The notes beneath the pieces were generated by a model that saw nothing but the letters and a program-made list of their open reading frames with translations, had not been told where the DNA came from and made no database searches. Below, one piece after another: positions 46,257 to 57,545 of a stretch of 64,000 bases of DNA. A program made the position numbers and the translations under genes. Source of the stretch: Porpolomopsis calyptriformis (Eukaryota > Basidiomycota > Agaricomycetes > Agaricales > Hygrophoraceae); contig OX621163.1 in NCBI GenBank assembly GCA_951640195.1, positions 1,860,001 through 1,924,000 of the forward strand, given 5' to 3'. Every line of letters starts with the position of its first letter. The stretch's first letter is position 1.

Positions 46257-47405
46257 ATGGATGAGGACGACTACCTGTCCGACAAGTTTCTCGTCGACGC
46301 CACGCCAACTCACCCCACCAAGACCTATCGCCAACTTCGAAAGGAAGCTGAGAGGCAGTCCAAGCTTAAAAATGACCAGAACAAGCTCAAAACTCGCCAC
46401 CAGCGCGAGCTCGAATCGCGCGAAGACGGTTTGAGCAAAAGTCTATTCGAGCGTGCCAAGCAGGAAGAGCATGGAAACAAAGCGTTGAATATCATGATCA
46501 AAATGGGTTTCAAGCCTGGCCATGCCCTCGGCAAAAGCGACGCACTCGACCCCTCAGACGAGGAACGAGTGCCAGCCGCGGAAATGAGTCAACCAGGCGC
46601 GAAACACAAAATCGAACCACTACCGATCAACGACGAATGGAAAGGTTAGCGGTCTCCATCTTTCCTTCCTCTCTCTCTCTCTCAGACCGTGTTAGGAAGA
46701 AAGGGCATTGGGTTGGGGAAACGGCCCATCTCCCCCGCCACGGCTGAGCGAGCGGCGAAAATGGCGAAGATGGCCGAGGCAGGCGACCGGGACACTTTCC
46801 GAGACCGGACCAGGCAGGGGTACGAGGAGAGACGGGCGGAGGGGAGGTTGCGCGCCGCGCAGCGTACATGTGCCACCCTTGACGCGAAGGATGGCGAATC
46901 TGTGAGAGCTCCTTTGTCTGTAGATTCGCGGCGTCTGACACCGGCGTTCAAAGTTCAACATGCTTTGGCTGAATCCTCAGACCCCCCGATCGTTCCCCGA
47001 AGGATTAATGGATGCAATCACCGAACAGACCTCGATGGTTTTTCCGATTGTGGACGATGACAACGCCTCCACCGAGAGCCGTCTACGACGACAAATGCAA
47101 TCGGATGCACTCCGAGACACAGCCGGAGACGAGGAAGTGTTCGCGGCGAAGACGGATCTATATAGCTCGGAGACCGTACAGGAAGCTGTGGAGTTTCTAC
47201 GGCTTAGCGTGCGCAAATCACTTTCTTTGTGGGCAGAGGACGTGTGTTCCTGATCTGGATTGAGCAGGCGGCCGATCGACTGCAGATGGTTCTTTCGTAT
47301 CTACGGACAAGACACCGGTACTGCTTCTGGTGTGGAATGCAGTATGATAACGCAAGCGAGATGGAAACCGAATGTCCCGGGACTGATGAAGCTGCTCACG
47401 ACTGA
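46257..47405 (+). CDS. G-patch and DUF4187 protein, GPATCH11-like
   Basis: ATG 46257 (MDEDDYLSDKFL). An acidic start and Lys/Arg/Glu-rich helix lead to the G-patch (ALNIMIKMGFKPGHALGK), then RKGIGLGKRP after an intron. The C-terminal DUF4187 is split by an intron at about 47207 and ends LSYLRTRHRYCFWCGMQYD, SEMETECPG, EAAHD with TGA 47403-47405. The Cys residues there may bind zinc. G-patch proteins activate DEAH helicases such as Prp43. GPATCH11 itself is linked to kinetochores and splicing in animals. The domain pair is specific. Confidence 0.82.
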
Positions 47406-47654
47406 TATACGTTATGGGTTGATTTGGCAACTCGGGCGGAATCAGTCTGTCAGGTTTCTTTATAATTTGCTATGGAGACCAGGCTGATTTCCAGAAAACG
47501 GGGTACAGAGCAAAGGACAAAAAATCGAATAATAATAAAGAGAGTGGCTGTCCGCGAAGAGCGAACGGAGAGGAAATTCGAATGATATACAGAGAGTTTT
47601 GCAAACTCGCAATATTACTTTAATCCGCTGATTATAGAAAAAAAAAAAAAACAG

Positions 47655-48472
47655 TCAAGCGACTGCACCAATATGGCGACGTCTGTATTGGTCGATAAGG
47701 TCGGCTGAGCGAGGTGGGGTAGAGATGCGGACGCCGTGTCGATACGAGCGGCGAATGAACGGCTCTTCAACGAATTCTGGAAGGGGTTTGGGTGGGTAGG
47801 CAAGGGAACCGTCGTCGTCGTCGTCGTCCCCGGCGCCGTCGTCCGTGTTCGGTGTCGGGGGACATGAGTCCGAAGCAGATGACAGCTGGCAAAGGAGCGG
47901 AGGTAGGGTGGGCAGAATGAAGGGCATCGGAGAAGTTGCGGGAGAATCGAAGGAGTCGGGAGTAAACGAGGGTGATATGGGAGAAGATTGTGGTGTTTTC
48001 CGACGAACGTACGAGGAGATGGGGGTACTGGCGGAGAGGTCGGAAGTGGAATCATAGACATTGACCGACAAATTAGCAATCACTCTTCTTCTACGGGGTC
48101 GAGGCGAAGACAACGGAGAGGGTGAGGTTGAATACGACTAGATATATACCAAATTAGAAGAACGGTTATAGTGATAGAACGTGGACACTGACTCTGACAG
48201 ATGTCTCTAGGTCTCGGTTGGTGGGTACGATAGAAGGAAGGCTCCCGCGCCTGGTGGCTGCCTGTTCACGATCATGATTCTCACCGCGAACGCGAACGGA
48301 AAAGAAGACGTACGAGAGTTGTCCCGTAAGGAGAGTATCGGTGCGAACCGTCTGTTCGCAAAGAAGGAATCGAGTGAGATCTGCGAGCTCGAGCAGCCGA
48401 GGGCAGCTTGGGTGCAGGTTTATCGAGACCCAAGGACTCCATCAGTTGCAGAAACGAAGGGAGAGTGGCCAT
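47655..48472 (-). CDS. Hypothetical Ser/Pro/Arg-rich protein
   Basis: Exons 48472-48314, 48261-48199 and 48137-47655 sum to 235 codons (234 residues), with donors GTACGT and GTCAGA. The protein starts MATLPSFLQLMESLGLDKP. It has basic patches (RPRRRR, which could be a nuclear signal), a Ser/Pro/Thr-rich centre with proline-directed kinase-type SP sites, a run of six Asp coded by a GAC repeat (about 47815-47830), and a conserved-looking end (FIRRSYRHGVRIS). No known domain is recognised and no function is proposed. Confidence 0.6.
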
Positions 48473-48624
48473 CGAGAGCCATGCCGATTTTGAATGAATA
48501 TATAAAGGAGAAGAGAAACCCTGGAAACAGCCCACGGTTGAGGGTTGGCAAGGTGATCCGTTTCAGCGCTGAATGATCCCTGGGGTTATTCTGCGAGCCC
48601 GGCAAGTAGCTGATGATAAATAAT

Positions 48625-49184
48625 ATGTCAATTTACAACACCGTGCGCGACCATCAGACCGTTCGCCATCGGGAAGACGTCGAGGTGGCCTACCAACTAC
48701 AGACCAAGGCTGCCATCAAGGTTTTTTTGTCATAGAGTAAATTTGCACTCTACCACTGACCTCCTCAACAGGGCGCTGCACAGTCCACAGCTTTCAGACT
48801 CGGGTTCGCAACCATCGCACACCACTCATGGCCCCTCTTCCGGTCCGTCCTCTCTCCTATCTCACTCACAGAAACTGATCCTACCGGTGTGAAGACGACA
48901 ACCCCTGCCATTCAAGGCTTTCTTGGTCTCAGGATGTTCGTACGCATGCACAACCCAGAATAATCACTGAATGGGCGTCGCTCGCAGTCACCATCTTCGG
49001 CCTCGTTTTGGCCGCGGATAGGGCCTTGTTGGCCCATGAAGCAGACAGACGCGCAGTAGAAAACGCAATCAGAAAGGAGGCGAGGATCGACCTCGCACGT
49101 CGGGGGCTGGTAGCAACGGAAGCGGAGATTGCCAAGTGGAGAGCGGCAAGGGCGGTTCCCGCCGCTCGTATTCCTCAGACATGA
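48625..49184 (+). CDS. Small fungal membrane protein, unknown function
   Basis: ATG 48625 (MSIYNTVRDHQTVRHRE). Four exons join in phase: after TKAAIK, then a segment ending HHSWPLF, then RRQPLPFKAFLVSG (acceptor near 48894), then FTIFGLVLAADRALLAHEADRR to TGA 49182-49184. Two hydrophobic stretches, around FATIAHHSWPLF and AFLVSGFTIFGLVLAA, suggest a hairpin in a membrane. The C-terminal part is a charged amphipathic helix. Size and layout recall small mitochondrial inner-membrane proteins, but I cannot name a family. Confidence 0.6.
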
Positions 49185-49377
49185 CAGCCAGCAGGTTTGG
49201 CAGCAATACTGGTGTATTCACAGAAAGACACAAACGCAATGTCCGATACAATGTAATCAGAGAATGTCCCCAAGATCAAAATTAATGAGGGAAACCGGTA
49301 CAAGAGGATCACCTCGTCCTTATTCAATTCTATCCCGCTTCGTATCTTGCTTGAGCAGGTCGAAGGAATTCGTTATA

Positions 49378-51647
49378 TCATCTACCTGCATTGGGGTAAT
49401 ATGGTTGAGCTGGACTCGAAATATGCGAATGAAGTGGAGGAGGCGGAGGTGGTGGTGGGAAGTTGACAGGAGGCGGGGGCGGAACGGAATGGTATGCAGT
49501 ATGTTGCTGAGGCTGATAGATAGGGGGTTGCGGGAGAGCCGGGCGTCCGGTTAGCGAACTAGAACGAAAATGAGAAGGCGGTGGAGGTGGAGGTGGTGGC
49601 GGTGGAGGACCCGGCGGTGCTTGTAGACCGTTCCCTATATAGGACTGAGTATTTGAGTTGGATAGAAAGTGCGGAGGTGGAGGCGGTGGAGGCGGAGGGG
49701 GGATAGATGGGTATGGGTTCGTGGGAGGGACGGGGGTGGCCCCGGGTTGTGTAAGGTTATAGGGGTGTTGTGGCAGAGAGACTCCAGGCGGCGGCAGGGA
49801 AAGCGATGATTGATGAAGGTCTTGATGTTGGCCGTAAGGTTGTGGCTGTTGAGGAAGTGGCCTCGAGCCAGGACCGAAGCCGGATTGGACCAAGCCTGTC
49901 TGCGAGGGCAGTGGCGGTGGCGGCGGGACATCATGGGGCGATGTTGGAGTTTCGGACAAGTAACTTTGGTACGACGGTGAAGTATTCGGGTGATTGAGTA
50001 CAGGAGCAGGCGGTGGTTGAGAAGTGGGGTATTGCTGTGGGACATTTATTGATGGCTGAGGAATATATTGAGGATATGGGAATGACTGTGACGGAGGAAA
50101 TGGCTGATGATGCTGATGGAAAGGGACAGGCGATTGAGATATTGCAGGGTTGAAGGGCTGGGGCATGGGAGTGGCCGAAGGTGCTGGCCCAAATCCCGGA
50201 TGATTGAATTGGGACATATTGAAGCCCACAGGCGTTTGAGACGGAGGCGGACCAAAGCTGGCTTGTTCGGGAATAGGGACTGGCGGGTGAGACGTGAAGC
50301 CTGAAGGAGGAGGATTATTCAGCGGGACGAATCCCGACGAGGAAGTGGGGACATTATATCGAGGAACGGGAGGTGGGGTGCTGTAAGTGGTTGCGTCATA
50401 CGGAGGTTGGTAGTTGGGCTGTACAGGGTATGAAAGAGATGCTCCTGAAAAGGTACTTCGATGGCGCAATGTATTCCCCGTCACTTGTGCTCGGGGATCG
50501 TCGTACGAATATGTTGATTGGGTGTCCACGTAAGCATTTTGCTCGTACTCCTGGGGAGGGTGAGTAGATAAGGTTGAAGTGCCTACCGCGGATGAAGGCC
50601 GAGGGGCATATGCTCCCTGTGGAGGTTTTCAGCAAAATATTTATCAGTCAGCAGAAGATTGTGACCAGCTACTGACAGCAAAGCTTTCTCTTCGCCGAGG
50701 TTGTGAAAGGCTCAACTCGCCGAAATCGTTTGCAACACGGTCGATTGAGGAAGAGCCATTCTTTTGTTCGTATGGTGGCACATAAAGTTGAAGCTTGGGG
50801 AGAGAGCCAGACGCCCGCAGAGAAGATGGAAGGGAATCTTGACGGGAATGTTCATAAAGGCTACTTGTGGACGTTATTCTGGAAGACTGGTTGTTATGGC
50901 CAGTTATCACAGAGGGGGGTGTTACCTCTCCCGATGGAACAAAGGAACCAGGCCCTCCATATTGTTTGCTAATTTTGGAGGGCTGTGCAGCTACTTTCTT
51001 CTCTGGAGGCGGCTCCTGAAGGAGAGGTAAGTTGGGAACGCTTAAGAGAGAATAGTGCCGAACATTTGACCAGAAGGTTAATTCCAGGTAAATCTCCCCA
51101 CAGTACTTATCCTTGTTCATCAATGTGAACCACTCTATTTGAGGTATGATTGGCGGGTGGATATAGAGACTGCGGAGCAAGCTCACCATCCGTCTCTCCT
51201 TTAGTCAACACCTCCGTCAGGTCTACGATAGTGTCACCGATGTGATCAGGTTCCCGAGGGTCATCAGCGTAACAACCAAGTCTCATCGACTTTCCACCTT
51301 TGATATTTCCAGAGAATCTACTATTCTTCGGGGGTGGCGGAGGTGGTGTATCAGATCCATTGGCTGTCCTTGCCAGTTCATCCTCGACGTCCTCGTACAA
51401 GGTGAAGCGAATTTCCTCGTCCCACTCGGGGTGCTGACCACCGCGTCTAACGGCCTTTGTCCGTCGCTTCTCGCCATTCAATACTACGACGCAGTATGGA
51501 TCCTGCTTTCCGATATGTCTTTTATTGGGAAGATTTTTCTGGATATGTTGTTTTATCAATTGAAGACAAGAGTAGGATGTGAACGACACATACCCCTTTC
51601 AGTACGACGACGATGAGAGTGCCTATTTCTCGCGGCGTTGATGACAT
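49378..51647 (-). CDS. C2-domain protein with long proline-rich tail, Inn1/Fic1-like
   Basis: ATG 51647 (MSSTPREIGTLIVVVLKG) leads into a C2 domain: KNLPNKRHIGKQDPYCVVVL, HPEWDEEIRFTLYED, PDHIGDTIVDLTEVL, EWFTLMNKDKYCGEIYLELTF. A Ser-rich middle follows. The last large exon (50529-49378) codes about 380 residues dominated by Pro, Gln, Tyr and Ser with many PPPPP and PxxP runs. Yeast Inn1 and fission-yeast Fic1 have the same order and join the actomyosin ring to septum formation through SH3 partners such as Hof1/Cyk3. That role is inferred from architecture. Five or more introns lie in the 5' half. Confidence 0.78.
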
Positions 51648-51833
51648 CGGAAGAGCGATGGATAGCCAGATGGCCGCTTACTCTCTGAATGCTTACGTAA
51701 TAGGAAAAGCCAATGCTATACAAAATGCGTAGAAAGAAAAAGAAAAAAAAAAAGAAATCAAGTTACGGTTCGACGAAACACCAAGCCCGGTCAGAATTAC
51801 ACTATTGGAATCGAATGATGTGAATTTTATACA

Positions 51834-53504
51834 TCAATCAGCAGCTTCGTTCAGCTCCTCCCGAGAATTACTGTCCTTGCTCGATTGCTCTTGGGAAACT
51901 AGCAAGCTATCCTCGATCGCCGCCACGTCTGTTGACTGTTCGACAATGGACACAGGGATAGTCGAATCAACGACATCCGGTCGCTCCATTTTTGTGGATG
52001 TTGGTTCTGTGTCACTGGGAGGCGGCGGGGGCAAATAGTCGGTATCGGCTTTGCTCTCGGTATCAACGGAACCCGCAATGGTCTGACCCTCCTGCGAGGA
52101 TTGCGCTGTATCTTCGACGAACCCGTTGGGCTGCTTATCGGCGTCTTCAGCACCGCCAGTCCTAACGCTGTTGGTTGTCCGAAAGCTCCTCTCTCTTGCA
52201 AATGACGGAGTGCCTATGCCATGGACTCTCGCGCTCCAGTCACTCGTCTCACTATCCCAGCTTCCTCTTCTTGAGCTCCTAGGTCTCAACGCCCTGACAC
52301 TGGCGTCAACATCCCTCTCTTCGAGTCGGTCGTCATCGCCCAAGACGGATTGACTCGCGCTTTCGGTATCCCCGTACCCCCCATGAAGGCTTCCACCGAA
52401 ATGTGATAAGGAATCATTTCCACCTATCGCAGAGGGTGAAGCTGAACCCCATCCAGGCTGGCCAACACGTGAGCTTGAGAAGGCAAATGCTGATGACGCA
52501 AGTGTCAGCATGGATGCATTGTCCGAGGGTGGGGAGGAAGGTCGCGGGTTGTTGCGAGGATGATGGGTAGTGTGGAGTGGTGCTTGTACAGATAAGATCG
52601 GACCAATGTTGGCGCTAAGCGTATGGTGCTGAGAGGCAGGGTTAGAGGGAATCATACTAGCCAGGTTTCGCGTTGATGATGGACGAGATGATTGTGGAGA
52701 AGGAGGGAGAGCAGAGAATGTCACAGACGTGCCACTTCCCGGCACAGGATTGGTATTTGTTGACGCCGTCCGAACATGGGGGGGGAACCAACTAACTTGT
52801 GAGACGGGTGTGGCGGGAACTTGCGCAATGTGTGCCACACCATTTGGGGGAAGATCGACGCTGAGGAGGGTGGTAGGTTTTGTACTCGCGGCCATGCTCC
52901 TGAAAGTGCGAGGATATGATGACGATGATCGGGAAGGTGACGGTGATGGAGGAGCGCTAGGTGGCATTGGTCGGACGGATGCGTCTTCGTCTGCCTCCAT
53001 CCTGCTGGTGGGTGACCATGCGGATTCAAATGCGAGAGAACAGTCGTCCGCTGATCCTTCATCGTCGACATGTGGAGGAGCCGAGCTATCTTTTGCTTCT
53101 TCTCTATTGGGAGGAACAGGTTTCTGTCTAGCTCCGTCCACCTTGTTAGATTGTTTGATAGCATTCGTCCTGCTCCCAGGATGAGCGCCGGGAATGGGGA
53201 GGGTGGGTGGCGTTACGTACCTCGGCTGCGGTGAACAATTGGCAACCAGTCCATGATTCTTGCCACGCCTAGCCTCCCTCCCACTGCCCGCAGGTTGCAT
53301 ACCCTTCGAAGACTTCTTCGACTTTACTGTGCCAGCTAGTTTGCGCTGAAACCAGTTGATGATTGGTCCGCTCGATCGACGAGGCGTTTTCTTTGGCGGT
53401 GGTTGCTGCATGGGTTTGTTTTGAAGAACCGAAGCAGATTTCAAAGGCATCTCATGGTTTTGAGATTGTTGAAGAACATTCCGAGATGTAACGATAGGCG
53501 CCAT
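51834..53504 (-). CDS. Hypothetical serine-rich protein (556 residues)
   Basis: One uninterrupted frame from ATG 53504 to 51834, unusual here because most neighbours are intron-rich. It starts MAPIVTSRNVLQQSQ and contains a short basic stretch (SGPIINWFQRKLAGTVKSKK) that looks like the most conserved part. The rest is low-complexity Ser/Pro/Thr with acidic patches near the end. No domain recognised. A Gcn4-like site and an E-box lie 61-78 bases upstream. Confidence 0.65.
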   Translation of the reverse strand: MAPIVTSRNVLQQSQNHEMPLKSASVLQNKPMQQPPPKKTPRRSSGPIINWFQRKLAGTVKSKKSSKGMQPAGSGREARRGKNHGLVANCSPQPRYVTPPTLPIPGAHPGSRTNAIKQSNKVDGARQKPVPPNREEAKDSSAPPHVDDEGSADDCSLAFESAWSPTSRMEADEDASVRPMPPSAPPSPSPSRSSSSYPRTFRSMAASTKPTTLLSVDLPPNGVAHIAQVPATPVSQVSWFPPHVRTASTNTNPVPGSGTSVTFSALPPSPQSSRPSSTRNLASMIPSNPASQHHTLSANIGPILSVQAPLHTTHHPRNNPRPSSPPSDNASMLTLASSAFAFSSSRVGQPGWGSASPSAIGGNDSLSHFGGSLHGGYGDTESASQSVLGDDDRLEERDVDASVRALRPRSSRRGSWDSETSDWSARVHGIGTPSFARERSFRTTNSVRTGGAEDADKQPNGFVEDTAQSSQEGQTIAGSVDTESKADTDYLPPPPPSDTEPTSTKMERPDVVDSTIPVSIVEQSTDVAAIEDSLLVSQEQSSKDSNSREELNEAAD

Positions 53505-53564
53505 TCCAATGAATTCTCACCGTGCGTAGGTTACTTTGCGGGCGAAGGGTGAGTAACTTGAAGC

Positions 53565-53582
53565 ATGAGTCATATTCACGTG
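53565..53582. promoter_or_regulatory. Gcn4-type site next to an E-box
   Basis: ATGAGTCAT (53565-53573; reverse complement ATGACTCAT, the Gcn4 consensus) is followed four bases on by CACGTG (53577-53582). They lie between the LEU1 stop (53623) and the start of the serine-rich gene (53504), both on the minus strand. They are therefore in the promoter of the serine-rich gene, not that of LEU1. Confidence 0.45.
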
Positions 53583-53622
53583 ACTACAGGGGGTATTTAT
53601 TCACAAAAAATCCCAGAATTTA

Positions 53623-56331
53623 TCACCAGTCCGTCTTTTTCATCCCAATCACTTGAATCTTTGCACCCTGGTACCCAAAGCCGTCAAGCCACGGCCATCT
53701 CTCCGTTCTTCTCTGTTCAAACACTTCGATCGATTGTTCTTTCTGTAGTGTAAGCGCGATATCGTCCAGACCATCAAGGAGGCATCGTCTCCGGAAGGGA
53801 TCAACAGTGAATGTTATAACAGCCTTTCCATTCGACCGTCTCACTTCTTGTTTTTCCAAATCGACTTCGAGCTCCAACCCCGCCTCAGCATCTTCCGCTA
53901 AGATTTTGCAGTCCGCTTCCGAGAGCGCAACGGGAAGCATACCATTCTGCATCAAATTGTTCCTGAAAATATCGGCAAAGCTGGGAGCAATGACACATCG
54001 GATACCAAAGTCATTGCTTCAATATCGCAAGTCAGCAAGACAACCGATCGATACAACAAGGAGAACTTACAGACTCCATGGGGCATGCTCACGAGAGCTC
54101 CCGCACCCAAAGTTCTTGCCGGTGCAGACAAGAATTTTTGCCTTACCATATGGTGCGCGGTTCAGAACAAAATCCGTGTCGTTTCCAGTCCGCGGGTCCT
54201 TCCGAAGCGTATAGAATAGGGCATCGGCAAGACCTGTTCGTTTGAGGGTCTTCAGAAATTGTTTCGGAATGATCATATCGGTGTCAACATTTTCGATGTG
54301 AAGCGGCGCCGCGATTCCCTTTAGAATCACGAACTTCTGGACGCTTGAGCTGCTTGACGTTGGCGGTGCGGTCGTTGTCAGTGGTTTGCGGTGCGCTGGT
54401 GGCTCGGGTTTCGGGGATGGAAGAACAGGGTCATCCAAGAAATCGAAGGCACTAGCCAGCTTTAATTTCGGACCTGCAGCTATATTCGCATCAGCGGCGA
54501 CACCGGTGAACTTTCTCACATCGGTCAGCTTCCCAGTGATGGCTGCGGCAACGGCCATTGCAGGACTGAGTAGGTGCGTACGTCCTCCAGCCCCCTGGCG
54601 ACCTTCAAAATTCCGATTGCTGGTGCTCGCGCACCGTTCCCCTGGAGCCAACTGGTCTGGATTCATCCCCAGGCACATCGAGCACCCAGCTTCACGCCAA
54701 TCAAATCCTGCTCGTGTGAATAAAACATCCAATCCTTCGGTTTCGGCGTGCTGCTTGACGAGCCCAGAGCCTGGTACAATCATGGCGTGTACATTCGCGA
54801 CGACTTTTGCGTTGGGACCAGCAGCCAAGAGGATTTTTGCTGCGGATCGGAGATCTTCGATACGACTGTTAGTGCAAGAACCAATAAAGACCTTGTCAAC
54901 CTTGATATCTTCCATACGCGTATTAGGTGTGAGGCCCATGTATGCCAGAGCCCGCTCTGTCGAGGCACGTTTGACCGGATCTGAAATGGTGGAAGGATCC
55001 GGAACAGACCCGGTGATGGGGACGACATCCTGGGGTGAGGTGCCCCAAGTCACAGTGGGTACGATGTCTTGGGCGTAAATATTGACCTCAGTATCGAATT
55101 TAGCACCTGGGTCGGACTTCAACGTGCGCCAGTAAGCTTCGGCGCGGGACCATTCCTCGCCTTTCGGAGCCAAGGGGCGCTTACGCAGGTAAGCGAATGT
55201 CACTTCATCTGGAGCAATCATTCCAGCGCGCGCTCCGGCCTCGATACTCATATTGCAAACACTCATGCGGGCCTCCATGCTGAATTCGCGGAAGACAGAA
55301 CCCGCGTACTCGACTACAGAACCCGTACCACCCGCCGTGCCGATAATTCCGATAATGTGCAATATCACATCCTTGGAAGTGACGCCTTCCGGAAGAGGTC
55401 CGTCGACAGTGATACGCATATTCTTGGCTTTCTTCTGAAGCAGAGTCTGGGTTGCAAGAACATGCTCGACTTGAGAGGTTCCAATACCGAACGCGAGGGA
55501 ACCAAAGGCTCCATGCGCTAAAATTGATAGTCAACATTAGCCTCCTTCCATGCTGCAAGGAGACTCAACTTGAAGTGTGCGAGTCACCGCATACGCAAGT
55601 AATGCCAGGCAGCTATATAAACGACGCAGTTCAGACAGTGTCGGGAGAGCATCCAATTCGTATCACGTACGGTAAAACCTTGTTCAGGGCCAATGATATG
55701 AACAATTCCTGTTGTATCGATCGTCTTCTAAATTTGATAAACTGGGAGTGAAAGATATGTCTGACCTTGGCGTCTGTCTTTCAAACCAAAATATGTCAAG
55801 CCAAATTCCTTGACATTTGCTTCGAGAGCGGCGCATTGCGCACGAGAATCTGGCTCGGTGATAAATGATTCTACAGTTGTGAATTCCTTGCGAGATGAAG
55901 TCCTAGAAGGTGACTCCTGAGGAAGCCGGAAAAGATGAGAGGATATGGGATCCCTCACGGAACATTGTGATCTACGGTTGCTAGAGTGCAGTCGGGGCGG
56001 CGAACAGGGCGACCCGCTGATCGTCTAAACACAAGGTATGGTGAGGGAAACGAGAGAACGATTGATGTGTCCCGTACTTACAATCCCTCGAATGCCTGGG
56101 GACTTGTGACTTCGTGGACAAGGTGCCTATTGAACGACTTAGACGCGTGCACGAGACGAATGAAAGCCGATGCAAACACACCGATCGATGTAAATCAGTG
56201 CCAGACCGTCGTCGGCGACATCCCTAGTTCTGCATCAAGACAGAATCATATGTAGCTAAGCATTTGACGAACACGACATGATCATCCCAGATTTTGTCGT
56301 ATAAGGTGCGTGGTGCAGTAATAATGGGCAT
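53623..56331 (-). CDS. LEU1: 3-isopropylmalate dehydratase (fused large and small subunits)
   Basis: ATG 56331 ([20 protein letters not shown]), several small 5' exons ([34 protein letters not shown]), then long exons to TGA/TCA at 53623. The 4Fe-4S ligands are FIGSCTNSR and [12 protein letters not shown], as in aconitase relatives. The substrate/cofactor segments [18 protein letters not shown] and [11 protein letters not shown] are intact. After a Pro/Ala/Thr/Ser linker (about 54345-54440) the small-subunit domain begins ([25 protein letters not shown], then [19 protein letters not shown]). It isomerises 2- to 3-isopropylmalate in leucine synthesis. The fused form is standard for fungi. Confidence 0.96.
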
Positions 56332-56384
56332 TTTTTACGAGCACAGAGAAGAGGTGTCTGACATATATAGCAACTGTTCGAGCC

Positions 56385-56410
56385 TCGGCCGAAATATGCC
56401 ATCGGCCGAA
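56385..56410. repeat. Duplicated TCGGCCGAA element in LEU1 promoter
   Basis: TCGGCCGAA occurs at 56385-56393 and again at 56402-56410, 17 bases apart. The core TCGGCCGA is palindromic. They are 54-79 bases upstream of the LEU1 ATG, in the 122-base gap after FUR1. CGG half-sites are typical of fungal zinc-cluster factors; Leu3's known site (CCGGNNCCGG) is related but not the same. Confidence 0.45.
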
Positions 56411-56453
56411 GGCCCAAGAAATAAAAAGTAAAAAAAACTCTGAGATGGCTAAT

Positions 56454-57460
56454 TCAAACTCGAGTGGAGAAGAGACGGTCGCCCTGGTTGAACAGTAAAT
56501 TCGACTGCAAAATAAATATATAAAACATGTTACACCCACCGTATCTCCAAGTCCAGGCGAGATCAGACCATCGGCCGTTAGAACAGGGTCGACCCCAGCT
56601 GTCCAAATCTAATAGTGCGGTAGGCAGTCAGCTGGACAATCTTTGAACTAAGATAACACGAATCACTACCTCGAGCTCGGGGTATTCCGCTTGCACCTTC
56701 GTCAAACCCTCTTGCGACGCTAGCACGCATAAGAGCTTCACCTTATTGACTAAAGCAACAAGATGGGTATTTGTATGGCGAGATCCGATCAAGACTCACC
56801 CGGAATCCCCCAGTCAACAATCATAGCAAGTGCAGCGCACGCTGTCCCTCCTGTAGCGATCAGCGGATCCAGCAAAAAGACCATATCTATCGGCGGGGAG
56901 GGCGGAAGTTTCGAGTAATCTAGAATGTGCAAGTATGACCCTCGTGGCTAGGACGGATTATGGGCTTTCATACATTCAACCGGTTGAAGCGTAACCTTTT
57001 CACGGAAAAGCCCAAGGTGGTACACAGGTGCTGCTCTGCTCAAGTCAAGACTTGAATCCACATCTTGCGAAGACAAACGAACGGGAGGAGAGAAAGGAGC
57101 GCATCAGTCATTCCGAGGCCCGCCCGCAAGATGGGTGTTAGCCCAATCCGGGGTTTGATGGTGGTACCCGTGAACGGACCAACAGGTGTGTCCTGGCGCA
57201 AGATCAGACTTTCTGGCCAACGAGCCCAGAGAACAAACTCACACCATGGAAAGATACTTGTTCCAGATCGTGTGTTGCCTCTATGCCTAATACCAAGCTG
57301 ATGGCGTGTACCCCCTAGCGGAATCCAATTTAGATTCTCTGTGGGAAGGATAATCGGTAGAAATGACCTCGCGGAACTCTTTAGGTGTTGTGGACGTTTG
57401 CCGCAGCTTTGAGAGCTGTGCATTGACCAGTGCGTGGTTGAGAATGTGCAATTTAGGCAT
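56454..57460 (-). CDS. FUR1: Uracil phosphoribosyltransferase
   Basis: ATG 57460 (MPKLHILNHALVNAQLSKLRQ) with about seven exons, ending GDT joined to GDRLFSTRV and TGA at 56454-56456. The UPRT signatures are TPVGPFTGTTIKPRIGLTPILRAGLGM and the PRPP loop VFLLDPLIATGGTACAALAMI. The uracil-binding end DPVLTADGLISPGLGDTGDRLF follows. The enzyme salvages uracil to UMP. Spliced length is about 220 residues, as in the family. It is also the step that activates 5-fluorouracil-type analogues in fungi. Confidence 0.93.
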
Positions 57461-57545
57461 CGAATATACGTGAGAGCGACTAATGCTCAGCGAGGGTCTC
57501 AGACACAATCTTGTGATAACGGATTTAAAGTGTAATCATAGCCAT

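Noticed and set aside
53565..53573. Gcn4 site as the LEU1 promoter element
   Set aside because: LEU1 is on the minus strand and starts at 56331; the site is beyond its stop codon.
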